DNA of 64,000 nucleotides from Halobium salinum (lineage in GTDB: Archaea > Halobacteriota > Halobacteria > Halobacteriales > Haloferacaceae). The notes under the pieces are model-generated. The model was not told the DNA's origin and ran no database searches. It saw only the letters and a list, made by a program, of their open reading frames with translations. Positions within the stretch are counted from its first letter, which is position 1, and every line of letters starts with the position of its first letter. The translations under genes and the position numbers were made by a program. Of this stretch, positions 49,976 through 58,878 are shown piece after piece. The stretch lies in contig NZ_JAODIW010000010.1 of NCBI RefSeq assembly GCF_026586625.1, positions 1-64,000 on the forward strand. Reading direction: 5' to 3'.

Positions 49976-51982
49976 ATGGACACCGTCCCCGACACCGACG
50001 AAGTCGTCCACGTCCCGGACGACGAGTTCGTCGCGTCGACGAACATCGCGCAGTTCATGCGAGCGCACGGCATCGAGGACTACGAGGAGCTCATCGCCCG
50101 GACGACCGGCGACGTGCCGGGCGAAGCGGACTCGGGCGTCGACTGGTTCTGGGACACCCTCCCGGACTACCTCGGCATCGACTGGTACACCGAGTACGAC
50201 ACGGTCCGGGACGACAGCGACGGGCCGCAGTTCACCGACTGGTACCCCGGCGGCGAACTGAACATCGCACACAACGCCGTCGACCGCCACGCCGCCCGCG
50301 ACTCCGGCACCCGAAACTCGGTCGCGACCATCTGGGAGGGCGAGGACGGCGAGGTCCGACAGGTCACCTACCACGAACTGAAACAGGAGGCGAACCGGGT
50401 CGCGAACTACCTCGAGTCCGTCGACGTGGACACCGGCGACACCGTCGCGCTGTACATGCCGATGGTGCCCGAGGTCGTCTCCATCCTCTACGGCTGTCTG
50501 AAGGTCGGCGCCATCGCCGTTCCGATCTTCTCCGGGTTCGGCGTCGACGCGGTAGCGACCCGCCTCGACGACGCCGACGCGTCAGTCGTGTTCACCGGCG
50601 ACGGGTTCTACCGCCGGGGCTCCCCGGTGACGCTCAAGGAGACCCTCGACGACGCCATCGACGAGGTCGGCGGTGTCGAGCACACGGTCGTCGTCGACCG
50701 CCTCGGCGCGAGCGACCCCGAGAGCGACGTGGACATCGTCTGGACGCTCCGCGACGACTGGTGGCACAAGGTCGTCGACACACAGGACGACGAGTACGAC
50801 ACCAAGGCGCTCCCCTCCGACCAGGAGTCGATGCTGCTGTACTCCTCGGGCACGACCGGGAAGCCGAAGGGCATCGTTCACACCCACGCCGGCATCCAGC
50901 TCCAGACGGCAAAGGAGATATACTTCGGCTTCGACCACCGGCCCTCGGACCGGTTCTTCTGGGTCTCGGACATCGGCTGGATGATGGGGCCGTGGACGCT
51001 CGTCGGCAACCACACCTTCGGCGGGACGGTGTTCATGTACGAGGGCGCCCCCGACCACCCCGGTCCGGACCGCTTCTGGGAGATGATAGACCGCCACGAC
51101 CTCACCGTCTTCGGCATCTCGCCGACCGCCATCCGCGCCCTGCGAAAACACGGTGACGGCCCACTGGAGGGCCACGACCTCTCCTCGCTCCGCCTCCTCG
51201 GCTCCACGGGCGAGCCGTGGGACCCCGAGTCCTGGATGTGGTTCTACGAGAAGGTCGGCGGCGGCGAGGCGCCCATCATGAACATCTCCGGGGGCACCGA
51301 AATCTGTGGCTGCTTCCTCATGCCGCTACCCATCCAGTCGCTCAAGCCGTGCTCGCTCGGCGGGCCGGGGCTCGGGATGGCCGTCGACGTCGTCGACTCG
51401 GCGGGCGAGTCCATCGCCGACACGGGCGAGCGCGGCTACCTCGTCGCCCGCGACTCCTGTCCGTCGATGACCAAGAGCCTCTGGGAGGGCGACGAGCGCT
51501 ACCTGGAGGAGTACTGGTCGACGTGGGAGGACCTCTGGGACCACGGCGACTGGGCCCAGAAGGACGCGGACGGCTTCTGGTTCCTCCACGGCCGCGCCGA
51601 CGACGCGCTCAACGTGGCCGGCCGGAAGGTCGGCCCCGCCGAGGTGGAAGGGGCGCTCATCGAACACCGCGCCGTGAACCAGGCCGCCGCCGTTGGCGTC
51701 CCCGACGAGACGACCGGGACCGCCGTCGTCGCCTACGTCGTGCTCGAAGACGGCGTCGAGGCGAGCGACGACCTCCGCGAGAAGCTCCGGAACGTCGTCG
51801 GCGACGAACTCGGCAAGCCGTTCCGCCCGCGGGAGGTGCTGTTCGTCGAGGAGTTCCCGAAGACGCAGTCGGGCAAGATTATCCGTCGGGCCATCTCCGC
51901 CATCTACCAGGGCGAGGAGCTCGGCGACATGAGCAGTATCGAGAACCCCGACTCGCTGGAGAAGGTCGAGCAGGCGTCGTAG
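49976..51982 (+). CDS. Acyl/acetyl-CoA synthetase (AMP-forming)
   Basis: 668 aa. Activates a short carboxylic acid to its acyl-CoA through an acyl-adenylate. The N-terminal ACAS_N segment (about 95-150) has YPGGELNIAHNAVDRHA. The P-loop is LLYSSGTTGKPKGIVHTHAG, followed by GSTGEPWDPESWMWFYEKVG and ISGGTEICGCF. The C-terminal domain has DDALNVAGRKVGPAEVEGAL and the catalytic lysine in QSGKIIRRAI. Length and motifs fit acetyl- or propionyl-CoA synthetase; the preferred acid is unknown. It has its own upstream region (49856-49975). Confidence 0.88.
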   Translation: MDTVPDTDEVVHVPDDEFVASTNIAQFMRAHGIEDYEELIARTTGDVPGEADSGVDWFWDTLPDYLGIDWYTEYDTVRDDSDGPQFTDWYPGGELNIAHNAVDRHAARDSGTRNSVATIWEGEDGEVRQVTYHELKQEANRVANYLESVDVDTGDTVALYMPMVPEVVSILYGCLKVGAIAVPIFSGFGVDAVATRLDDADASVVFTGDGFYRRGSPVTLKETLDDAIDEVGGVEHTVVVDRLGASDPESDVDIVWTLRDDWWHKVVDTQDDEYDTKALPSDQESMLLYSSGTTGKPKGIVHTHAGIQLQTAKEIYFGFDHRPSDRFFWVSDIGWMMGPWTLVGNHTFGGTVFMYEGAPDHPGPDRFWEMIDRHDLTVFGISPTAIRALRKHGDGPLEGHDLSSLRLLGSTGEPWDPESWMWFYEKVGGGEAPIMNISGGTEICGCFLMPLPIQSLKPCSLGGPGLGMAVDVVDSAGESIADTGERGYLVARDSCPSMTKSLWEGDERYLEEYWSTWEDLWDHGDWAQKDADGFWFLHGRADDALNVAGRKVGPAEVEGALIEHRAVNQAAAVGVPDETTGTAVVAYVVLEDGVEASDDLREKLRNVVGDELGKPFRPREVLFVEEFPKTQSGKIIRRAISAIYQGEELGDMSSIENPDSLEKVEQAS

Positions 51983-52017
51983 CGTTCACCGCCGTCCCGA
52001 CCCGCTCTCCTCGTCCG

Positions 52018-52584
52018 TCACTCCCGGGCCTCCCACTCCCGCCGGAGCAGGCCGTACTTCACGGCGTCGCGGTACTCCCCGTCGACGAACCGGACCTCGC
52101 GACCCCGGCCCTCGCGCTCGAAGCCGAGGGTCTCGATGAGCCCCTGTGAGGCCTCGTTGAAGTCGTAAGCGTCGGCGCCGAGGCTGTGGAGGTCGTAGGT
52201 CCGAAAGAGGTGGTCGAGAAAGAGCGTGGCCGCCTCCTTCCCGTACCCCTGGCCGTGGTGCTCGGGGACGAGCCACCACGCAAGCGAGGCGCGGTCCCAG
52301 CGGATGTGTCGAGCCATCACGGCGCCGATGGGTTCGACGTCGTCGTCCTCGTCGGGGTGGCCGACCGGGGCGTCGTCGTCTTCGAGACAGACGAGGAACT
52401 GGACGTTGTCGTCGTCGCCGTCGGTGATGTGCTCTTCCGTCTCGTGTTCGGTGTTCGGCGACACGGTGCCGAGGAGGTAGCGGATGTCGGGGTCGGTGCT
52501 GCCGCGCTGGAGGAAGCGGGCGTCCTCCTTCTCGGCGGTTCGAAGCGAGAGACGGTCGCCGCGTTCGACGATGGGACCGGGCAT
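52018..52584 (-). CDS. RimJ/RimL-type GNAT acetyltransferase
   Basis: 188 aa from the ATG at 52584 (MPGPIVERGDRLSLRTAEKE). RimL-type core: AWWLVPEHHGQGYGKEAATL as the acetyl-CoA site and LHSLGADAYDFNEASQGLIE followed by LGFEREGR. The paralogue at 52642-53256 is encoded directly upstream on the same strand, and both start MPGP. The substrate is unknown; candidates are protein N-termini or small amines. Confidence 0.87.
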   Translation of the reverse strand: MPGPIVERGDRLSLRTAEKEDARFLQRGSTDPDIRYLLGTVSPNTEHETEEHITDGDDDNVQFLVCLEDDDAPVGHPDEDDDVEPIGAVMARHIRWDRASLAWWLVPEHHGQGYGKEAATLFLDHLFRTYDLHSLGADAYDFNEASQGLIETLGFEREGRGREVRFVDGEYRDAVKYGLLRREWEARE

Positions 52585-52641
52585 ACGTCGAACGTCCACC
52601 GAGTGCCCATTAGACCTTTCCGGAAACGGGATTCAGTAGGA

Positions 52642-53256
52642 TTACCGACTAACCAGGTCGGCCAGCGGTCCCGTCTCCGCCCACTCCCTCCTGAGCATGC
52701 CGTAGTGGCACACGTCGACGTACTCGCCGCGGACGAAGCGAGCCTCCCGGAAGCGACCCTCCTCCTCGAAGCCGAGTTTCCGAGCGACGCCGCGGGAGCC
52801 TTGGTTGAAGTCGAACGCGCGGATGTGCATCCGGTGGGTCGGGAACGACTCGAACACGTAGTCGGCGAAGCGAGCGATGCTCTCGGTGCCGTACCCCTCG
52901 CCCTGGTACTCGGGGACGAACCAGTAGACGAGTTCGGTGCGGTCCCAGCGGACGCCCTTGGCGGCGACCATCCCGATGGGTACGGGTCCGTCGTCGTCGG
53001 CCTCGCCGTCCCCCTCGGGTTCGTCCTCGTCCTCCCCGTCCGCGCCCTCGACGCAGACGAGCAGGCTGACGCCCTTGTCGTTCTCGACCCACTCTTCGAT
53101 GTTCGACTCGGCCTGGTTCTCGTTCTCGGGCATGCTCGACCCGAGCGGGACGCGAATCTCGGGGTCGGCCGACGAGCGTTGCATGAACGCGGCGTCGTCG
53201 CGCTCGACCGTCCGAAGCGTGACACGGTCGCCGTGGAGGACGGCTGGTCCTGGCAT
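52642..53256 (-). CDS. RimJ/RimL-type GNAT acetyltransferase (tandem paralogue)
   Basis: 204 aa from the ATG at 53256 (MPGPAVLHGDRVTLRTVERD). Same fold and motif order as its neighbour: VYWFVPEYQGEGYGTESIAR and HIRAFDFNQGSRGVARKLGF. An acidic insert of about 20 Glu/Asp/Gly residues (about 78-95) is specific to this copy. It arose by tandem duplication; the 57-base gap suggests cotranscription with the copy at 52018-52584. Confidence 0.87.
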   Translation of the reverse strand: MPGPAVLHGDRVTLRTVERDDAAFMQRSSADPEIRVPLGSSMPENENQAESNIEEWVENDKGVSLLVCVEGADGEDEDEPEGDGEADDDGPVPIGMVAAKGVRWDRTELVYWFVPEYQGEGYGTESIARFADYVFESFPTHRMHIRAFDFNQGSRGVARKLGFEEEGRFREARFVRGEYVDVCHYGMLRREWAETGPLADLVSR

Positions 53257-53352
53257 GTGCCGAGGGTCACGCCGTCCCGCTATAACGGTTGTTCGACAGC
53301 GGTTCACAGTGACACGGCGGGGTACTCCTCCGTGCACCGGTCCCGAACCGCG

Positions 53353-54084
53353 CTATCCGTCGAACACGTCGGCTCCGACCACGACGACCGATTCCGGGAC
53401 TCCCGCTGTCTCCTCGGTCGAACCGACTACGGCTACGTCCGCCGGTTCGGGGTCGTCGCCGGCGACGATGGTCCCACCGGCGAGGAGCGGCGCGACGAGA
53501 CCGGCGACGACGGTCCCCGGACGCTCGAGTGTGCCGCGGACGGCTACCTGCGTCTCTGCGTCGAGGCCGAAGTCGCCGACGATGAACTCGGCCCTGTCGA
53601 GCGTCTCACGGTGGCTCAGGGTCGTCTCGTCGTCGCCGGCGACGAGCACGGGGTCGTCGGGACTCACGTCGTACGGCGGGATAGCGGGGTTCTCGCTCCA
53701 CACGTCGGTCTCCCAGTGAATCGTCCCCGGCCGTTCGGGGCGGTCGCCGTAGACGAACAGTTTGCTCCCCGGTGTGAGTTCGTGGTCGTCCTCCGCGGCG
53801 GTCGGCACCAGCACCGCCCGGGCGTCGCTAGCCGGACGCGGGCCGAACCGTGTGACGGCGCCTATCGACGCCGCCCCGAGGAAGGTGAGAACGGGTGCCG
53901 GGTGGGCGACGGCCGCGACCTCGACGTGCCGGCCGGCGGCGACGCCGTAGTGACGGAGGACGTTGCCGGCCTTCCACGCCGTCGTACAGAGGTCGTGATA
54001 GGAGTACGACTCCGCGCCGTCGAGCCGGAAGGCGGGGCGGTCGCTCCGGCGCTCTCGGGCGACGAGCTCTCCGAGGACGTTCAT
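53353..54084 (-). CDS. Truncated acyl-CoA synthetase-like protein
   Basis: 243 aa. The N-terminus (LVARERRSDRPAFRLDGAES, then YHDLCTTAWKAGNVLRHYGV) matches the start of AMP-binding enzymes, including VAAVAHPAPVLTFLGAASIGAV. The usual YSSGTTGKPKG P-loop, A5 and C-terminal lysine motifs are absent. The second half retains a GDDETTLSHRETLDRAEF-like block and ends in a short strand-rich segment. It cannot form adenylate by the normal mechanism. It could be a regulatory or scaffold homologue, or a decayed gene; the intact frame and acidic composition argue it is still selected. Confidence 0.75.
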   Translation of the reverse strand: MNVLGELVARERRSDRPAFRLDGAESYSYHDLCTTAWKAGNVLRHYGVAAGRHVEVAAVAHPAPVLTFLGAASIGAVTRFGPRPASDARAVLVPTAAEDDHELTPGSKLFVYGDRPERPGTIHWETDVWSENPAIPPYDVSPDDPVLVAGDDETTLSHRETLDRAEFIVGDFGLDAETQVAVRGTLERPGTVVAGLVAPLLAGGTIVAGDDPEPADVAVVGSTEETAGVPESVVVVGADVFDG

Positions 54085-54137
54085 GTCCCGAGTCGGGACG
54101 GAGCCGGCAAAAGAGCGCCGCTCCGGTCCCTCGGAGC

Positions 54138-54458
54138 TCAGGGTGCCCCGGCGACGACGAACCGCGCCGGCTGGTCGCCGACGTGGAGCTGTCGCAGCGC
54201 GTCCGGCGACACCCGAACCGCGTCACCCGGCGCGAGGTCGACCGTCTTACCGTCGACCGTCATCGTGGCCTTCCCCTCCAGCAGGAGGTACACCTCCTCG
54301 TGGTTCTTCTCGCGGTGGTGGTGCTCTTTTCCCTCCCAGCCGGGGTCGCACTCGACGACGGTGACCCCCAGCGACTCGCAGTCGAGGGCGTCGCGCATGA
54401 AGTACATCCCCTCGCCGACCTCGTCGACGTCGCGGTAGTTGACCTTCGTGTGGGCCAT
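54138..54458 (-). CDS. Single-domain cupin protein
   Basis: 106 aa. Cupin motif 1 is EHHHREKNHEEVYLLLEGKA with the His and Glu metal ligands, and motif 2 is LAPGDAVRVSPDALRQLHVG. Small cupins of this type bind one metal ion and may be isomerases, dioxygenases or sugar-binding sensors; no clear substrate. It is divergent from the DUF2332 gene, with 59 bases between the two starts. Confidence 0.88.
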   Translation of the reverse strand: MAHTKVNYRDVDEVGEGMYFMRDALDCESLGVTVVECDPGWEGKEHHHREKNHEEVYLLLEGKATMTVDGKTVDLAPGDAVRVSPDALRQLHVGDQPARFVVAGAP

Positions 54459-54517
54459 GTCACCGAGGTACGTGCTCGGGCGGGAAGTAACTTCGCGGCG
54501 TCACGTCGGGTGGAGTT

Positions 54518-55642
54518 ATGGCCGCCCGGTGCGTCGGCGGCGTCGTGACCCCCGCACCGAACCCCGATGTCGGCTCCGACGCCGACCCGCATCCGTCCCT
54601 GGCGGCCGACTTCGAGCGCTTCGCCGACTGGTGTGTGGGCACCTCACCGCTGTACGAGCGCCTCTCTCGGGTCGTCGCCGCCGACGGGGACCTCCTCGCC
54701 GTCGCCGCCGCCGTGCCAGCGGGCAAGACGCCCCCGAATATGCTGTTCGCTGCCGTCCAGTTCCTTCTGCTCCGCGACGCGGACCACCGACTCGGCGAGT
54801 ACTACCCGAGTGTCGCGGCCGACGCGGGGTCGGCCGCTCCGGTCGACGACGACCTCGCCGCCGCCTTCCGCGAGTTCGTCCTCGACCACGAGGCGGACCT
54901 GCGCGAAGTGTTCGACACCCACCGCACGCAGACCAACGCCGTCCGGCGCTGTGCGGCGCTGCTTCCCGCCTTCGAGTACGTCTCTCGACGGGTCGACCGC
55001 GAGCCGCTGGCGCTCGTCGAGGTCGGTCCGAGCGCCGGGCTCAACCTCGTCTGGGACCGCTATCGCTACGAGTACGGCGACGCCGGCGCGTTCGGCGACG
55101 CGGACGCGACGGCCACCGTCGACTCCCGGGTCCGCGGCGGGTCACCGCCGTTCCCGGACCCGCCGGAGGCGGTCCCCGAGGTGACCTCCCGCGTCGGCGT
55201 CGACCTCTCGCCGTTAGACGTGACCGACGCCGACGACGTCGCCTGGCTCCGCGCGCTCGTGTGGCCGGAGCACCGGGACCGCCACGCGCTCCTCCGAGAC
55301 GCCGTCGAAGTCGCCGCCGCGGACCCGCCCGAGTTGGTCGCGGGCGACGCCCTCGACACCGTCCCGGAACTCGTCGCCGAGATTCCCGACGACACACCGG
55401 TCTGTCTGTTCGACACCAACGTCCGCTACCAGTTCGACGAGTCGATGCGCGAGCGCTACGACGCCGTCGTGGCCGACCTCGGCACAGATAGAGAACTCCA
55501 CTGGCTCACCGGCGACGAGGGGGTTATCGACGAGGAGGCAATCTACCTCGACCACGCCGCCGTCCGCGACGGCGACCTCAACTGGACACGGCTGGCGACG
55601 TACCAGCAGCACGGCCGCTGGGTGGAGTGGCTAGCGGCCTGA
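54518..55642 (+). CDS. DUF2332 family protein
   Basis: 374 aa. DUF2332 pattern: SPLYERLSRVVAADGDLLAV near the N-terminus, NMLFAAVQFLLLRDADHRLG, TNAVRRCAALLPAFEYVSRR, LVEVGPSAGLNLVWDRYRYE and the C-terminal LHWLTGD with NWTRLATYQQHGRWVEWLA. The glycine-rich EVGPSAGLNL and VCLFDTNVRY are reminiscent of a Rossmann fold, but the family has no established activity. The downstream Tat lipoprotein gene starts 49 bases later on the same strand. Confidence 0.88.
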   Translation: MAARCVGGVVTPAPNPDVGSDADPHPSLAADFERFADWCVGTSPLYERLSRVVAADGDLLAVAAAVPAGKTPPNMLFAAVQFLLLRDADHRLGEYYPSVAADAGSAAPVDDDLAAAFREFVLDHEADLREVFDTHRTQTNAVRRCAALLPAFEYVSRRVDREPLALVEVGPSAGLNLVWDRYRYEYGDAGAFGDADATATVDSRVRGGSPPFPDPPEAVPEVTSRVGVDLSPLDVTDADDVAWLRALVWPEHRDRHALLRDAVEVAAADPPELVAGDALDTVPELVAEIPDDTPVCLFDTNVRYQFDESMRERYDAVVADLGTDRELHWLTGDEGVIDEEAIYLDHAAVRDGDLNWTRLATYQQHGRWVEWLAA

Positions 55643-55691
55643 CCCACTGTGCGGGGGAAGACATTTGTCCCGATTTCGAGAACTGTGCGGC

Positions 55692-56717
55692 GTGCCCTCC
55701 ACTCACAGCACGCGACGGCGGTTTCTGACGACGGTAGCGGCGCTCGGGCTGGCGACCGGAAGCGGGTGTGCAGGCGTCGCTCCCTCGTTCGGTGACGGCA
55801 GCGGTGACGACAGCAACGGCGGCGGGACGACGCTCTCGCTCGACCTGCACCGGTTCGACGGGTCGCTGGCGGCCCGACACGTCGTCGCCCTGAGCGAGAC
55901 CCGGCCGTCCTGGGACGAGACGGCGTTCGAGGCCGCGCTGAACGGCTCCGACTACACGCTCCGTGGTCGGCTGCCGTTCCCGGGGAGTTCCGAGGACCGA
56001 CCACAGTACGTACGCCGGAACGGGACCTACTACCGACTCGACTCGGTCGTCGTCGGCCAGGAGACGGTCACGCACCCGGTACTTCGTCTCTACACGGTCG
56101 GTCGGCTCACCGAACTCGACGACCCGCCCGAGCACGTCTCCAAGGAGTCCCTCCCCGAGATGGACGCGCGGGCGGTAGAGGTCGCTCAGATGGCGGCACG
56201 AGCGCGGGGGAACGTCGGTGGGGTCCCGTGGGGGTTGGTCGAACGCGGTGGCACGGTCTACCGCAGCGACGACGCGGAGGCGCAGAGCGAACTACTCGGC
56301 CCCGACGCACCGAGCCACGTCTCCTACCGCGACCGACTCTACCGCATCGAGGTCACGAGAGAGACGTTCCACGAGACCGTCCGTCGGCCGGACGTCGACC
56401 CGGTTGCCGAGACGGACACCGAACTCGAATCGGTGCTTCGGGGTCGGCTCGTCGACGCAACTCTCGACCCCGACGCCCTCTCGCCCGACGAGCGTCGGAT
56501 TCTGGAGACCGCGGAGTCGAGCCGGGGGTACGAGGCGACCCATCCCTTCCCGGAGCCTCTCGTCTCTCTGTTGAAGAGACTCGGTCACTACGCGTACGTC
56601 GACGGCAACGTCGCCAAGGATGCCGGCGTCGACCCCGATGGCGGACGACACCTGCTGCGGTACGGCGGCGGGTACGCCGAGTACTCGCTACGGCTCGACG
56701 GAGGTGGAGACAACTGA
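55692..56717 (+). CDS. Tat lipoprotein with repeated module, unknown function
   Basis: 341 aa from the GTG at 55692 (MPSTHSTRRRFLTTVAALGL). The start at a TTG at 55665 is less likely. Twin-arginine signal, then lipobox SGCA. The mature part has three roughly 80-residue modules like those in the lipoprotein at 42663: around LHRFDGSLAARHVVALSETR, then MDARAVEVAQMAARARGNVG, then LSPDERRILETAESSRGYEA followed by YAYVDGNVAK. Each ends in a short strand with Tyr and Arg. No family is known to me. Confidence 0.75.
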   Translation: MPSTHSTRRRFLTTVAALGLATGSGCAGVAPSFGDGSGDDSNGGGTTLSLDLHRFDGSLAARHVVALSETRPSWDETAFEAALNGSDYTLRGRLPFPGSSEDRPQYVRRNGTYYRLDSVVVGQETVTHPVLRLYTVGRLTELDDPPEHVSKESLPEMDARAVEVAQMAARARGNVGGVPWGLVERGGTVYRSDDAEAQSELLGPDAPSHVSYRDRLYRIEVTRETFHETVRRPDVDPVAETDTELESVLRGRLVDATLDPDALSPDERRILETAESSRGYEATHPFPEPLVSLLKRLGHYAYVDGNVAKDAGVDPDGGRHLLRYGGGYAEYSLRLDGGGDN

Positions 56718-56947
56718 AACGGGGAACTCACCGACCGCGGAGAGAGCGAGGGCCCCGTGGACCGAGACAAGGCAGAACGGAGCGGTGCGGTGTGGTGCGG
56801 AGTGGGGCAGAGTCGATGCGGGACGGTGGGTCGTGCGTGTCGCACCGCGAGCGAGGGCCGGAGGCCCGAGCGAGCGGGTCTTTTTGGTCGAGCTTTTTGC
56901 GCCGAGTGGTGGGCGCGCAGCGGCCACCCGAGGTGTAAAAAGGTCGG
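56718..56947. terminator. Bidirectional terminator-like region between convergent genes
   Basis: Convergent ends of the lipoprotein gene (+) and dnaJ (-). On the plus strand a hairpin GGGCC-GGA-GGCCC (about 56855-56867) is followed by T tracts TCTTTTT (56879-56885) and GCTTTTT (56892-56898). A palindrome GGTGG...CCACC lies at about 56909-56929. On the minus strand a T5 tract (56937-56941) follows the dnaJ stop within 10 bases. The core GTCTTTTTGGTCGAGCTTTT is, from memory, a frequent haloarchaeal intergenic element. Confidence 0.6.
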
Positions 56948-58111
56948 TTATAGGGAGTTCTTGATCTTCTCGAAGAAGCCTTCCTTGACCTCGACCTCGT
57001 CGCCGCCGGCCTCGGCGAACTGCTTGAGGGCTTCCTTCTGCTCTTTGTTCATGTCCTGTGGCGTGACGACCTGGACGGTGACGTAGAGGTCGCCGTCGCC
57101 GCGGCGGCGGAGGCGGGGCATCCCCTTGCCTTTCAGACGGAAGCGCTCGCCGCTCTGGGTCCCCTCGGGGACGTCGAACTCGACGGTGCCGTCGAGGGTC
57201 TCGATGGTGAGGGTGTCGCCGAAGACGGCCTGCGGGAAGGAGACGGCGGCCTGGTGGTAGAGGTCGTCGCCGTCGCGCTCGAACTCGTCGTGGGGTTCGA
57301 CGGTGATTTCGACGAGCAGGTCGCCCTTCGGCCCGCCGTTCTCGCCGGGGGCGCCCTCGCGCTCCATCCGGAGGGTCTGGCCGTCGCGGATGCCGGCCGG
57401 CACCTCGACGGTGAGGGTCGCCTCCTCGCGAACCATCCCCTCGCCGCCGCAGGTCGAACAGGACTCGTCGTACAGTTCGCCCTCGCCGCCACAGCGCCGG
57501 CAGGTCTGAGTCTGCTGCATCCGGCCGAACGGGGTCTGCTGGACGGTCGTCTGCTGTCCCTCCCCGTTACACTGGGGACACGTCTCCACGTCGGCGTCGG
57601 GCGGGTGCCCCTCCCCGTCGCAGTCGGGGCAGGTCTCGGGCCGGGTGATGGTCATGTTCGTCTCGACGCCGTCGTAGGCGTCCTGCAGGTCGATGGTCAG
57701 GGAGGTGCGGAGGTCGGCGCCCTGTCGGGGTCGGTTGCCGCCGCCCCCGCCGCGGCCACCGCCGCCGAAGATGTTGTTGAAGAGGTCCTCGAAGCCGCCG
57801 GCGCCGTTGCCGCCCATCCCGCCCATGCCGCCGAAGGGGTTGCCGCCGCCCCCGCTGCGACCGCCGTCGAAGCCGCCCTGCTTCTGAGCCTGTTCGAAGC
57901 GGTCGTGACCGAGTCGGTCGTACGCGGAGCGTTTCTCCTCGTCGGAGAGCACCTCCTTCGCCTTCTTGACTTTCTGGAACTTCTCCTGTGCGTTCGGGTC
58001 GTCGCTGACGTCCGGGTGGTACTCGCGGGCCTTCTCCCGGTAGGCGTCCTTGATCTCGTCCTCGCCGGCGTCCCGCGACACCCCGAGCACGTCGTAGAAG
58101 TCCTCGCTCAT
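56948..58111 (-). CDS. dnaJ: Molecular chaperone DnaJ (Hsp40)
   Basis: 387 aa from the ATG at 58111. J domain with the HPD triad at residues 32-34 (YHPDVSDD), then a Gly/Phe-rich linker (about 78-125). The zinc domain has four CxxCxGxG repeats (CPDCDGEG, CPQCNGEG, CRRCGGEG and CSTCGGEG), and the C-terminal peptide-binding domain is complete. Stimulates the ATPase of DnaK and delivers substrates. Encoded downstream of grpE and dnaK on the same strand, but separated from dnaK by the zinc-ribbon gene. Confidence 0.96.
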   Translation of the reverse strand: MSEDFYDVLGVSRDAGEDEIKDAYREKAREYHPDVSDDPNAQEKFQKVKKAKEVLSDEEKRSAYDRLGHDRFEQAQKQGGFDGGRSGGGGNPFGGMGGMGGNGAGGFEDLFNNIFGGGGRGGGGGNRPRQGADLRTSLTIDLQDAYDGVETNMTITRPETCPDCDGEGHPPDADVETCPQCNGEGQQTTVQQTPFGRMQQTQTCRRCGGEGELYDESCSTCGGEGMVREEATLTVEVPAGIRDGQTLRMEREGAPGENGGPKGDLLVEITVEPHDEFERDGDDLYHQAAVSFPQAVFGDTLTIETLDGTVEFDVPEGTQSGERFRLKGKGMPRLRRRGDGDLYVTVQVVTPQDMNKEQKEALKQFAEAGGDEVEVKEGFFEKIKNSL

Positions 58112-58381
58112 CGGTTGTGTCGCCTGTAATCCGGCGAGATACTTGAAAAGCGCGCTTGTCGGTGAAACGGACGGAGCCACCACGCTCCGCCCGAACCGTT
58201 CGCGTCGCGGCGTCCGCCTCGGCGGGGACGCCGCAGGTGACACACCATCGGTCGGCCACCACGCCGCCGATTCGACCGGTCGCCGCCGCGTGGCGGGCCT
58301 CTCGCCCGCACGGCCTGCGTCCGGTCACCACAGCCGGTTCCGGCCGGCGACGTGCCGGCCGCGTCGTCGACCCTATCGGGT

Positions 58382-58591
58382 CTACGTCTGTCGCTCGAAC
58401 GACTGCTCGCCGCAGCGTCGACACGTCGTCACCCGACACGGCGTCCGTGCGAACTTCTCGTTCTCGTCGCGGACGCGGTCGTTGTGAGTCGCTTCGAGTT
58501 CGATACTCACGTCGTGTGGGGTCTGCTCGTCGCAGTTCGCACAGCGCTCCGCCTGATACTCCGTCGCCGTACTGCTGGATTGTGTCGTCAT
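58382..58591 (-). CDS. Small zinc-ribbon protein (DUF7835-like)
   Basis: 69 aa from the ATG at 58591 (an ATG at 58600 is an alternative). Two CxxC pairs, CANCDEQTPH and CRRCGEQSFE, form a zinc beta-ribbon. From memory this corresponds to the haloarchaeal family DUF7835; not verified. A TATA-like CATATC (about 58615-58620 on the minus strand) gives it its own promoter. It lies between dnaK and dnaJ on the same strand. Confidence 0.78.
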   Translation of the reverse strand: MTTQSSSTATEYQAERCANCDEQTPHDVSIELEATHNDRVRDENEKFARTPCRVTTCRRCGEQSFERQT

Positions 58592-58777
58592 GGTTGGCAT
58601 TCCGGAACGAGGAGCCGATATGCGACCCGCGCTCGGGTGCGCGAGCGTCGCCGCGGTCCCGTCACAGGGACGGACGCACAGTGTAGACGACTCGTCCACT
58701 ACTGGCCAACGCCTCCTCCCGGATAGGTCGTGGCCCTACACAGTTAAGCGATAGTTGGAAAAGCGAACGGTGTCGAC

Positions 58778-58792
58778 GGGTTCGCGGAACCC
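58778..58792 (-). terminator. Stem-loop downstream of dnaK
   Basis: A perfect hairpin with 6-bp arms (GGGTTC/GAACCC) and a 3-base loop lies 87-101 bases beyond the dnaK stop codon. There is no T tract close to it, so a role in termination or in transcript stability is only possible. Confidence 0.35.
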
Positions 58793-58878
58793 GGTCCCCG
58801 GCGTCGACCGGTTCGGGCCGCGGAGGCCGGATTCGGCGCGCGACTGGTCGTCGTCCGAGTCGACGGTTCGTCGGACGG

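Noticed and set aside
58112-58381. Possible coding or RNA gene between dnaJ and the zinc-ribbon gene
   Set aside because: Frames are Arg-rich shadows; only short imperfect palindromes are seen.
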